Origin: Microbacterium sp. Au-Mic1 | GTDB lineage: Bacteria > Actinomycetota > Actinomycetes > Actinomycetales > Microbacteriaceae | DNA length: 64,000 nucleotides | Assembly (NCBI RefSeq): GCF_021341785.1 | Contig: NZ_JAJTTF010000003.1 | Location: 186,001-250,000 of the forward strand | Reading direction: 5' to 3' | Shown here: piece after piece, positions 55,532 through 64,000 of the stretch | Position numbering within the stretch: the stretch's first letter is position 1 | How the letters are laid out: every line of letters begins with the position of its first letter | Position numbers and translations under genes: made by a program | Notes under the pieces: generated by a model | Database searches by the model: none | Seen by the model: only the letters and a program-made list of their open reading frames with translations | What the model was told of the DNA's origin: nothing

Positions 55532-55553
55532 TAATTCATCAAGTGAGGAATTA
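55532..55553. promoter_or_regulatory. AT-rich inverted repeat upstream of rph
   Basis: taattcatc (55532-55540) and gaggaatta (55545-55553), paired except one position. It stands out in a GC-rich genome and could be an operator. It shows no likeness to the rifampicin-associated element as I remember it. Confidence 0.5.
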
Positions 55554-55657
55554 ATTGAAGGATCGCACCTCGCGGGCTGGACCGCAAGACACCTGGAGTG
55601 CTGGTCCTACTTGCGAGCGCCCCTGGGGAATCTCGGCGGTCGATGCGTCTTCGTCGG

Positions 55658-57073
<1,416 letters not shown>

Positions 57074-57192
57074 TTGCGACTCCATCGTCGAGTGTTCTTG
57101 CACGAACGTTATCGGCAAGAGACGGTCGCGCCCGGCGACAGGTCTCTCGGCGTTGCGTCAGCTTGCTCTTAGATGGCACCGGTGCCGCACGA

Positions 57193-58023
57193 TCAGCGAT
57201 GCGCGGTGACCACGAACGCGCGGATCGGCGTGCGGATCGGGCCCGTGCCGAATCGCCGCTCGAGAAGCTCGGTCGTCATCGCCTCGATGCGGTCGCGCAC
57301 CTCGTCGCCCAGCGGCTCGAGGTCAGCCCGCATCGGCGTGCCCCGCGGGATCGCGGCGGCCGCTGCTGCCGCCGACTCCGCCGCCCCGATCAACTCGACC
57401 GCCTCCACCGCATCGACGATGAGACCGCCCGCCTCGGCATCCCGGCGGATGGTCTCAGGGACGTGGTAGCCGTGCGCGACGCGGGTGATCACATTCGGCG
57501 GCGCGTCAGGGAGCACCCGGCGGTAGGCCTCGTCGACCGCGAGGGCGACGGCGTTGGAGTCGATCGAGTCCCAGGCGGAGAACAGGTATGTGCCGCCGGG
57601 GCTCAGCACCCGTCGCACCTGAGAGTGCGCACTCGGCCGATCCGGGAAGAACATGACGCCGAACTGGCAAACGACGAGGTCGAAGGCCTCATCGTCGAAG
57701 GGCAGTGCCTGGGCGTCGGCGGGCTGCCAGGCCACGGCGGGGGCGCCCGCGGGGCGAGGCGCGCCGCGGGCCTCGGCGACGGCGAGCATGCCGGCGTTGA
57801 GATCGGTGGCGACCAGCGTGCTTTCCGCCGGCAGCGCGGTCGCGAGGCCCCGCGTCACGGCGCCGGTTCCCGCGGCGAGCTCGAGTACTGCGGCCGGAGC
57901 GCGCGCCACCGCCCGGGCGACCATGTCGTCGGCATAGGGCTGGAACATCAGGGGCACCATGAGCTGCTCGTAGGCGTCGGGGACCCCGCCCCGGAACAGC
58001 TTCGCGGCCGCATCGTCGGGCAT
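57193..58023 (-). CDS. SAM-dependent methyltransferase, class I
   Basis: 276-residue Rossmann methyltransferase. Motif I is VLELAAGTGAVTRGLA near residue 45, the acidic end of strand 2 is ATDLNAG, and DAQALPFDDEAFDLVV is motif IV. It resembles UbiE/phosphoethanolamine-type small-molecule methyltransferases; the substrate is unknown. GAAGGGGCGGAG precedes the ATG. It follows the LigD-like gene on the same strand. Confidence 0.9.
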   Translation of the reverse strand: MPDDAAAKLFRGGVPDAYEQLMVPLMFQPYADDMVARAVARAPAAVLELAAGTGAVTRGLATALPAESTLVATDLNAGMLAVAEARGAPRPAGAPAVAWQPADAQALPFDDEAFDLVVCQFGVMFFPDRPSAHSQVRRVLSPGGTYLFSAWDSIDSNAVALAVDEAYRRVLPDAPPNVITRVAHGYHVPETIRRDAEAGGLIVDAVEAVELIGAAESAAAAAAAIPRGTPMRADLEPLGDEVRDRIEAMTTELLERRFGTGPIRTPIRAFVVTAHR

Positions 58024-58138
58024 CTCCGCCCCTTCCTCTGCGCACCGTTCTACGCCGGTTCGTGCGGCGCTGTCCAGCACGCTGAAGGGGGCGGAGGGTG
58101 CGGTCAGCGCCCCGGAACGGCGAAGACGGCCGCGCCCG

Positions 58139-59362
58139 TCAGCCCGGCCAGCTCTTCCCGGCCCAGGGGTCGTAGTCGGCGAGCAGCGGTCCCTGTGCGG
58201 GGCGCTGGTCCTCGGGCACGTGCTGCAGGTTGACGCGCACGCGGTACCAGAGCGAGCTCGACCCGCGCATCCCGTCGACGAGGACGTCGGCCGGATGCAG
58301 CAGCGCCGCGACGGACGGATGCGTCCCGCGCCACTGCTCGAGCGCCGCGAGCGCCTCCGGCTTCGTCTTCGTGCGCGCGATCTCGATGAGCGGCATCGTC
58401 GAGGCCCGGCGTCCGGATCCGTCGGATCCGCGCGGTGGCTTCTCGGAGGGGCCCAGTTTCTCGGCCAGCGCGAGCAGCGCGGACAGCGACCCCGCTGCGT
58501 CGTCGATGCCCTGATGCGGGTCGCCGATCTCGGCGAAGCGGGTGCGCACGGTCGGCACCGTGAACTCCTCGGGGCGGCGCCAGCGCACCTCGTCCCAGGC
58601 GAGCGGTGTCGACACACGGGCATCAGGCAGCGGCCGGATGGAGTACGCGGAGGCGACGGTGCGGTCCTTCGCGTTCTGGTTGAAGTCGACGAACACGCTC
58701 TCGCCGCGCTCCTCCTTCCACCAGCGCGCGGTCGCGAGCCCGGGCGCCCTGGCCTCCACCTCGCGTGCCAGCGTCTCGGCGGCGAGGCGCACAGCGGCGA
58801 AATCCCATTCGGGCCGGATCCGGACCAGGATGTGCATGCCGCGGGATCCGCTGGTCTTCGGCCAGCCGACCAGGCCGCAGTCGTCGAGCACCTCGCGCAC
58901 GACGAAGGCCGTGTCGACGATCTGCGACCATTCGACGCCGGGCATCGGATCCAGATCCACCCGCAGTTCGTCGGGGTGCTCGAGATCGGCGGCGCGCACG
59001 GCGTGCGGGTTGAGGTCGAGGCACCCGAGGTTGACGATCCAGGCGAGCCCCGCGGCATCGGTGAGGACCGCCTCCTCGGCGGAGTTGCCGGACGCGTAGC
59101 GCAGCACCGCCGTGCCGATGTAGCCGGGGTGCTCGGGAACCCTCTTCTGGAAGAACGGCTCGGCGTCGATGCCCTTCACGAACCGCTTCAGCACCATGGG
59201 GCGCCCGCCGGCTCCGCGCAGCGCGCCGTCCGCCACCGCGAGGTAGTACTCGACGAGGTCGAGCTTGGTCAGTCCCGCCCGCGGGAAGACGATTTTGTCG
59301 GGGTGGGACACGCGCACCTCGGCGCCGTCGATCTCGAGGAAGGTCTCGGCTCTGCCTGCCAT
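58139..59362 (-). CDS. Stand-alone LigD-type DNA repair polymerase domain
   Basis: 407-residue archaeo-eukaryotic-primase-like polymerase domain (LigD PolDom). The catalytic acidic pair is in LRVDLDPMPG near residue 132, and GSRGMHILVRI near residue 170 holds the conserved His. It has SHPDKIVFP at the start and no ligase or nuclease domain. PolDom proteins fill and tailor ends in Ku-dependent end joining; whether Ku and a ligase exist elsewhere is not visible. A TAACGT six bases before the ATG (59369-59374) predicts a leaderless message. Confidence 0.88.
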   Translation of the reverse strand: MAGRAETFLEIDGAEVRVSHPDKIVFPRAGLTKLDLVEYYLAVADGALRGAGGRPMVLKRFVKGIDAEPFFQKRVPEHPGYIGTAVLRYASGNSAEEAVLTDAAGLAWIVNLGCLDLNPHAVRAADLEHPDELRVDLDPMPGVEWSQIVDTAFVVREVLDDCGLVGWPKTSGSRGMHILVRIRPEWDFAAVRLAAETLAREVEARAPGLATARWWKEERGESVFVDFNQNAKDRTVASAYSIRPLPDARVSTPLAWDEVRWRRPEEFTVPTVRTRFAEIGDPHQGIDDAAGSLSALLALAEKLGPSEKPPRGSDGSGRRASTMPLIEIARTKTKPEALAALEQWRGTHPSVAALLHPADVLVDGMRGSSSLWYRVRVNLQHVPEDQRPAQGPLLADYDPWAGKSWPG

Positions 59363-59459
59363 GGATCCACGTTAGATCGTGAGCGCCGCCGCGGCGAGGG
59401 GACCGGCGATACCGTGCGCGGCGACGTGCTCTTGCGGATCTCCTCACCGCACCGTAATC

Positions 59460-59477
59460 TACAACCAATCAGTTGTA
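59460..59477. promoter_or_regulatory. Palindrome upstream of the alpha/beta hydrolase
   Basis: TACAAC (59460-59465), caatca, GTTGTA (59472-59477), just before the GGAGGA ribosome site of the gene at 59498. It is likely a dimeric repressor site (ArsR, MarR or TetR type). No regulator gene adjoins it. Confidence 0.65.
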
Positions 59478-59497
59478 TTTAGTCTGGAGGAGACAGC

Positions 59498-60385
59498 ATG
59501 TCGGACAGCAGTGCAGCACGGACCGTCGTCACCCGGACGGTCGGCGAGGGCGATGACGTGATCACGTACGACATCCATGGCGATCTCGCCACGGCGACCG
59601 TCGAACGGCCGGCGCTGTTCCTGTTCGGCGCGCCGATGGACGCGACCGGATTCCAGATCCTCGCCTCTCACTTCGACGACCGCCCCGTGATCACCTACGA
59701 CCCGCGCGGCGCCGGGCGCAACCCGGTCGGCACCTCGGACATCACGGTGCAGCGGCACGCCGCCGACCTGCATCGCGTGATCGACGCGCTGCGCGTCGGC
59801 CCGGTCGACGCGTTCGGCAGCAGTGGAGGCGGCGTGAACCTGCTCGCCCTGCTCGCCCTGAACCCCGACGATGTCCGCGTCGCGGTCGTGCACGAGCCTC
59901 CCGTGGCCGACTTCCTGCCCGACCGCGACGCCGTGCTCGCGGTGACGGCCGACATGAAGCGCACCTTCGCGGCGGAGGGGAGCGGTCCGGCGCTGGCGAA
60001 GTTCATCCAGTTCGTGATGCTCGACGGCGCTGTACCCGACGGCTACCTCGACGGCCCTGCGCCCGACCCTTCGATGTTCGGACTGCCGACGGAGGACGAC
60101 GGCAGCCGGACGGATCCGCTCTTCCGCAATATGCCGGCGACGCTCGCCTACCTCCCGGAGATCGCCGCGCTGCAGGATCTCGGTGAGCGCCTCGTGATCG
60201 CCTTCGGCGTCGAATCCGGCGAGACGATGCCCGCCCGCGCGGCGCGGTCGGTCGCGGCGGCACTCGGGATCGAGGCGACCGCCTTCCCGAGCAACCATGG
60301 TGGTTTCACCGAGCAGCCGGGGTACCCCAGCGACCCGGCGGGGATCGCCGCCCGTCTGCGCGAGGTGCTGGACGCGCGAGGCTGA
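59498..60385 (+). CDS. Alpha/beta hydrolase
   Basis: 295-residue hydrolase. The nucleophile elbow is GSSGGGVN (Ser near residue 109), with LFGAPMDATGFQ near the oxyanion strand and a C-terminal SNHGGF that holds the catalytic His. The substrate is unknown. The ATG at 59498 follows CTGGAGGAGACAGC. It is probably induced by release of the palindrome at 59460-59477. Confidence 0.88.
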   Translation: MSDSSAARTVVTRTVGEGDDVITYDIHGDLATATVERPALFLFGAPMDATGFQILASHFDDRPVITYDPRGAGRNPVGTSDITVQRHAADLHRVIDALRVGPVDAFGSSGGGVNLLALLALNPDDVRVAVVHEPPVADFLPDRDAVLAVTADMKRTFAAEGSGPALAKFIQFVMLDGAVPDGYLDGPAPDPSMFGLPTEDDGSRTDPLFRNMPATLAYLPEIAALQDLGERLVIAFGVESGETMPARAARSVAAALGIEATAFPSNHGGFTEQPGYPSDPAGIAARLREVLDARG

Positions 60386-60439
60386 CGGTGTCGAACGGTG
60401 CGCGAACGCGGAGTCCCGCGGTCGCGCACCGTTTCCGTG

Positions 60440-60616
60440 TCAGGAGGCCTGCGGCAGGATCCGCAGCGCGACGAGCATCTTGGTGAGTGCGCCCTCGCGG
60501 CGGGCCGGGATGTGGAAGTCGGGGTCGACGTCGATGAGCGGGTAGATCGCCGCGCGTCGTGCGACGTCGCCCTGGCGCTCGGGGCGGTGGTTCTGCGTGT
60601 CGGGGGTCTGGGGCAT
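60440..60616 (-). CDS. Small hypothetical protein
   Basis: 58-residue ORF from the ATG at 60616 (PQTPDTQNHRPERQGDVARR) to the stop. AGAAGAGG precedes two consecutive ATGs (60616 and 60619). It opens disordered and polar, then has a short helical C-terminus (GALTKMLVALRILPQAS). An inverted repeat lies 25 bases upstream. It is listed as probable because of the start signals; no family is known. Confidence 0.5.
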   Translation of the reverse strand: MPQTPDTQNHRPERQGDVARRAAIYPLIDVDPDFHIPARREGALTKMLVALRILPQAS

Positions 60617-60640
60617 CATCGCCTCTTCTCTCACTCTGTA

Positions 60641-60657
60641 TTCCGAATAGTGGAATT
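60641..60657. promoter_or_regulatory. Palindrome upstream of the small gene
   Basis: ATTCC (60641-60645) and GGAAT (60653-60657) with a 7-bp centre, inside a locally AT-rich patch (60640-60690). It is a likely promoter/operator region for the small minus-strand gene. Confidence 0.45.
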
Positions 60658-60853
60658 GATCTATCGAATAATGAAAGAATAGGATGATCCGGCTCGAGGG
60701 TCAAGAGTTTTCCTCCTGGATCCGACCGATTGTTGCGTCGGTTCCCAGCCGATTGACAGGAACCCGGTATTCTGGCTCGGCAATCCAGGGTGCGCCGGCC
60801 GGCGTGCGGGAGATTCCGCCCTCACCCTCGACCTGACAGAAAAGGCATTCGAA

Positions 60854-61495
60854 ATGACTGGTACTGCTGGAAAGGCGCTCGCTGAGGCGATCTCGACGTT
60901 CCTCTTCGTGTTCAGCATCATCGGCGCGGTCAACAGCAAGAGCCCGCTGACGCCGCTGGCGATCGGCCTCGCGCTGACTGTTCTCGTCTACGCCGCGGGT
61001 CACATCTCCGGCGCCCACCTCAACCCCGCCGTGTCGTTCGGCGCTCTCATCCGCGGCGCCATCGGCGTCACGGACTTCGTCGCGTACATCGTCGCCCAGT
61101 TCGTCGGCGGCGCGCTCGCTGCTCTCGCGAGCTTCGCGGTCTGGCCGCACGCCGACAAGGCGACCGAGATCCAGGTCGGCCCGGCCTTCCTGGTCGAGGC
61201 GCTGTTCACCCTCGCCCTGGTCTGGGTCGTGCTGAACGTCGCCACCTCGAAGGACAACGACAACAACTCCTTCTACGGTCTGGCCATCGGTGGCACGGTC
61301 TTCGTCGGCGCCGTCTCGGTCGGCGGCATCTCGGGCGGCGGCTTCAACCCCGCCGTCGCGCTCGGCCTCTCCATCAGCGGCCAGTTCGCCTGGAGCAACC
61401 TGTGGCTGTACATCGTGGCCCCGCTGGTCGGCGCCGCGATCGCCGCGGTCCTGTTCCGCGTGCTCAGCAGCAACGACAAGAAGGCCGCTGCCTGA
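60854..61495 (+). CDS. Aquaporin / MIP-family channel
   Basis: 213-residue membrane channel with six helices. The two NPA half-helices are visible in HISGAHLNPAVS near residue 55 and GGGFNPAVA near residue 160, so the internal duplication is intact. It may pass water or small neutral solutes. Transcription runs toward the tetR-like gene; a terminator separates them. Selectivity residues were not assigned. Confidence 0.92.
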   Translation: MTGTAGKALAEAISTFLFVFSIIGAVNSKSPLTPLAIGLALTVLVYAAGHISGAHLNPAVSFGALIRGAIGVTDFVAYIVAQFVGGALAALASFAVWPHADKATEIQVGPAFLVEALFTLALVWVVLNVATSKDNDNNSFYGLAIGGTVFVGAVSVGGISGGGFNPAVALGLSISGQFAWSNLWLYIVAPLVGAAIAAVLFRVLSSNDKKAAA

Positions 61496-61511
61496 CGCGC
61501 GCCCCTTCCGG

Positions 61512-61543
61512 AACGCCCCGTGCTCGGTCGAGCGCGGGGCGTT
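61512..61543. terminator. Bidirectional terminator between aquaporin and tetR-like genes
   Basis: aacgccccgtgctcg (61512-61526) and cgagcgcggggcgtt (61529-61543), a 15-bp stem with one G-T pair, between convergent genes. Confidence 0.75.
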
Positions 61544-61574
61544 CTGCTGTCCGGGGCCGGTGTGCGGGTCGCCG

Positions 61575-62246
61575 TCAGCGCGCGCGGAGGCCGTCGAAGA
61601 TCACGCGGGTGACGTCGTCGACGAGTTCCTCGGGGGTGAGCGACGTGTGCGCGGGGCGGTACCACTCGATGATCGAGTTGATCATGCCGAACATGAGCCG
61701 GGTCGTCACCGAGGGGCGGATGTCGCGACGCAGCGCGCCCTCCTGCTGCGCCTGTCCGACGAGGTGCGCGACGCGCTGATCGAAGATGCGGCGGCGCTCG
61801 AGAGCGGCCCGCTCGATCTCGCTGTTGCCGTGCACGCGCAGCAGCAGCGTCACCTGCGGCAGCCTGCTGGTGAGCACGCGCACGGCGCCTGCGATCACCG
61901 TCACCAGCCGCGTCGCGGCCGTGCCCTCGTCGGCCAGGGCTCCGTCGAGCACCGACTCCAGCCCCCCGAGCGCGTCGTCGAGGGCGATCTCGAGGATCTG
62001 CTCCTTCGAGGTGAAGTGGTGGTACAGCGCGGCCTTGCTGAGCCCGAGCTCGGTCGCCAGTGACGACACGCTCGTGGCGTCGTACCCCTGCTCGTTGAAG
62101 AGGCGCACGGCGATCTCGAGCACCTGTGCGCGGTCGTAGCCGGGGCGTCCGCGCCGCGCGCGGGGGGCGGCGTGCTCGGCGAGGGCGCCGTCGGACGCGT
62201 CGGCGACGCCCGATTCCTCGGCGGCGTGCGCGGATCCGGTGCTCAT
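61575..62246 (-). CDS. TetR-family regulator (PaaR-like)
   Basis: 223-residue repressor. After a polar N-terminal extension of about 30 residues, the HTH is VLEIAVRLFNEQGYDATSVS with GLSKAALYHHF. Start choices are the ATGs at 62246, 62252 and 62255; 62246 has the best spacing from GGGAG. It is divergent from thiolase and enoyl-CoA hydratase genes, the arrangement of PaaR regulators of phenylacetate catabolism, with phenylacetyl-CoA as the usual inducer (inference). Confidence 0.88.
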   Translation of the reverse strand: MSTGSAHAAEESGVADASDGALAEHAAPRARRGRPGYDRAQVLEIAVRLFNEQGYDATSVSSLATELGLSKAALYHHFTSKEQILEIALDDALGGLESVLDGALADEGTAATRLVTVIAGAVRVLTSRLPQVTLLLRVHGNSEIERAALERRRIFDQRVAHLVGQAQQEGALRRDIRPSVTTRLMFGMINSIIEWYRPAHTSLTPEELVDDVTRVIFDGLRAR

Positions 62247-62314
62247 TCGCATCATTCTCCCTCATCGGCCTCGCCGGCGGACTTGCCCGCCCGGGATCCG
62301 TCTGCCATCCTTTT

Positions 62315-62331
62315 ACTGAACGATCGGTCGG
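62315..62331. promoter_or_regulatory. Palindrome between tetR-like and thiolase genes
   Basis: Imperfect palindrome centred on CGATCG (62321-62326) within actgaacgatcggtcgg, a TetR-type site in the shared region. It probably represses both genes. Confidence 0.55.
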
Positions 62332-62388
62332 GAAACAGTCTGATCCCGACCGACGCACCCTGTCGACGACGACCCCGGGAGGACGAGC

Positions 62389-63576
62389 ATGTCGGAGGCC
62401 TACCTCATCGGCGGTGCGCGCACGCCGGTCGGACGCTACGGCGGTGTTCTCGCCGGTGTTCGCCCCGACGACCTGGCCGCGCTCGTGATCCGCGAGGCCG
62501 CGCAGCGCGCCGGCGTTCCCGACGACGCCTTCGATGAGGTGATCCTCGGATCCGCGAACCAGGCGGGGGAGGACAACCGCAACGTCGCGCGCATGGCGGT
62601 GCTGCTCGCCGGCCTGCCCGACGCGCTGCCGGCCTTCACGGTGAACCGGCTCTGCGCCTCCGGGATGACGGCCGTCGCGCTGGCCGCGCAGGCGATCCGC
62701 GCGGGCGACGCCGACGTGATGATCGCCGGCGGCGTGGAGTCGATGACGCGCGCCCCCTGGGTGCAGTCCAAGCCGGAGCGAGCATGGGCGAAGCCCGGCG
62801 AGGCCTTCGACACCTCGATCGGCTGGCGGTTCACGAACCCGCGCCTGGCCGCACGCGACAAGGCCACGTTCTCCATGCCCGAGACCGCGGAGGAGGTCGC
62901 GCGCCTCGACGGCATCACCCGGGAGGATGCGGACGCCTTCGCCCTGCGCAGCCACCAGCGTGCGATCGCCGCGATCGACGCCGGCCGCCTCGCTCCCGAG
63001 ATCGTGGCGGTGCCCACGCCGCGCGGCGGGCTCGTCGACACCGACGAGGGCCCGCGCCGGGACACCACGCTCGAGGTGCTGGCGGGGCTGCGGCCCGTGG
63101 TCGCCGGCGGCAGCGTGGTCACCGCGGGCAACGCCTCCTCGCTCAACGACGGCGCCTCCGCGATCGTCGTCGCCGGATCCGCCGCGGTGGATCGGCACGG
63201 TCTCACGCCGAGGGCGCGCATCGTGGCCTCGGCGTCGGCCGCGCTCGCCCCGGAGATCATGGGGCTGGGGCCGGTCCCCGCGACCGAGAAGGCGCTGGCG
63301 AAGGCGGGGCTCACCGCGTCGGACCTCGGTGCGGTCGAGCTCAACGAGGCGTTCGCCACGCAGTCGCTCGCCTCGATGCGCCGGCTCGGGCTCGACCCCG
63401 AGATCGTGAACGCGGACGGCGGCGCCATCGCACTCGGCCACCCGCTGGGATCCAGCGGCAGCCGGATCCTGATCACGCTGCTCGGCCGGATGGAGCGCGA
63501 GGGCGCCCGGTACGGCCTGGCGACGATGTGCGTCGGCGTCGGTCAGGGCACGGCGATGATCGTGGAGCGTGTGTGA
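62389..63576 (+). CDS. Acetyl-CoA acyltransferase (thiolase)
   Basis: 395-residue thiolase. The active Cys is in VNRLCASGMTAVA near residue 87, the His in GGAIALGHPLGSSG near residue 348, and the second Cys in ATMCVGVGQG near residue 382. It is likely the last step of phenylacetate or beta-ketoadipyl-CoA breakdown (PaaJ/PcaF class) or fatty-acid beta-oxidation; the substrate is unproven. CCGGGAGGACGAGC precedes the ATG. It overlaps the next gene (TGATG). Confidence 0.93.
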   Translation: MSEAYLIGGARTPVGRYGGVLAGVRPDDLAALVIREAAQRAGVPDDAFDEVILGSANQAGEDNRNVARMAVLLAGLPDALPAFTVNRLCASGMTAVALAAQAIRAGDADVMIAGGVESMTRAPWVQSKPERAWAKPGEAFDTSIGWRFTNPRLAARDKATFSMPETAEEVARLDGITREDADAFALRSHQRAIAAIDAGRLAPEIVAVPTPRGGLVDTDEGPRRDTTLEVLAGLRPVVAGGSVVTAGNASSLNDGASAIVVAGSAAVDRHGLTPRARIVASASAALAPEIMGLGPVPATEKALAKAGLTASDLGAVELNEAFATQSLASMRRLGLDPEIVNADGGAIALGHPLGSSGSRILITLLGRMEREGARYGLATMCVGVGQGTAMIVERV

Positions 63577-64000
63577 TGACCGACGCACCGGCGGGTCGGC
63601 GCCTGCGCATCGAGTGCTCCGAGAGCCGCGTCACGGCGACCCTGGACCGGCCCGAGACCCGCAACGCGATCGATCAGGCCATGATCGACGAACTGCACGC
63701 CCTCTGCGCCGAGCTCGAGCAGGAGCCGCGGATCCTGATCCTCATCGGATCCGGTGGGATCTTCGCCTCCGGGGCCGATATCGCCCAGCTGCGCGACCGC
63801 CGGGCGCAGGACGCGCGAGCCGGCATCAACACGACGGCGTTCCAGCGCATCCGCCGGCTGCCGATGCCCGTGATCGCCGCGGTCGACGGCTATGCCCTGG
63901 GCGGCGGCGCGGAGCTCGCATACGCCGCGGACATCCGCCTCGGCACCCCGTCCACCCGCATCGGCAATCCGGAGACCGGGCTCGGCATCATCGCCGCAGC
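63576..64000 (+). CDS. Enoyl-CoA hydratase/isomerase, 3'-partial
   Basis: First 141 residues of a crotonase-fold enzyme, cut by the window end. It starts at the ATG overlapping the thiolase stop. The oxyanion motif GIFASGADIAQL is near residue 60, and the second motif VDGYALGGGAELAYAADI is near residue 104. It is likely the PaaF/PaaG-like partner of the thiolase in acyl-CoA breakdown. Confidence 0.9.
   Translation, partial: MTDAPAGRRLRIECSESRVTATLDRPETRNAIDQAMIDELHALCAELEQEPRILILIGSGGIFASGADIAQLRDRRAQDARAGINTTAFQRIRRLPMPVIAAVDGYALGGGAELAYAADIRLGTPSTRIGNPETGLGIIAA

Noticed and set aside
60753-60773. TTGACA and TATTCT before the aquaporin gene as a promoter
   Set aside because: They are only nine bases apart, too close for a sigma-A promoter, so the pair was not called.

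Overview
The window is a high-GC actinobacterial chromosome segment. It most resembles a Microbacteriaceae genome, probably Microbacterium (an inference from protein style, gene order, a TTG-started rpoB and many start codons placed directly after a -10 box; no search was run). Core genes are dense, with ATGA/GTGA overlaps. Three stretches look more AT-rich and foreign: 38.27-39.47 kb, 48.33-52.90 kb and 55.66-57.07 kb.

Layout. 0-9.3 kb: the end of a NarL-type two-component system, a LysR/AhpD-like divergent pair, a PadR regulator with a membrane partner, a MacB/FtsX-type ABC exporter, an SRPBCC gene with an apparent frameshift, a SprT-like protease and a spermidine-synthase-like protein. 9.4-15.95 kb: an amino-sugar or chito-oligosaccharide uptake operon (binding lipoprotein, two permeases, NagZ-type GH3, RpiR regulator) facing a PfkB kinase. 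16.1-23.9 kb: rpoB-rpoC with a clear sigma-A promoter, an inter-gene hairpin and a strong terminator. 24-25.5 kb: a lipoprotein and a PfkB-like fragment protein. 25.6-38 kb: a complete L-rhamnose/rhamnoside locus with divergent arms (isomerase, kinase, fused aldolase-dehydrogenase and GH78 on one side; MFS transporter, second GH78 and LacI regulator on the other), controlled by two identical palindromes TGAATCGATTCA.

38.09 kb: tRNA-Tyr, followed by an isolated foreign gene coding for a Doc-domain protein with extra N- and C-terminal domains. 39.6-48.1 kb: FBP-domain protein, AfsR-like regulator, HtrA-like Tat lipoprotein protease, enoyl-CoA hydratase, membrane protein and inositol-phosphatase-like enzyme. 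48.2-52.9 kb: tRNA-Thr, tRNA-Met and a small element integrated into tRNA-Met. The element is bounded by a 79-bp direct repeat with one mismatch. It carries a tyrosine integrase with its own operator, an HTH protein, an HUH-type Rep protein and a small low-GC cargo block that includes an overlapping membrane-protein/partner pair.

52.9-64 kb: a rifampicin-phosphotransferase-like enzyme, a solitary PD-(D/E)XK nuclease-like protein with an Asn-Ser repeat tail, a methyltransferase, a stand-alone LigD polymerase domain, an alpha/beta hydrolase, an aquaporin, and a PaaR-like TetR regulator divergent from thiolase and enoyl-CoA hydratase genes, the last cut by the window end.

The best candidates for something undescribed are the Doc fusion protein beside tRNA-Tyr, the overlapping pair at 50.35-51.26 kb inside the tRNA-Met element, and the nuclease at 55.66-57.07 kb. 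Function is not shown by sequence alone for any of them.
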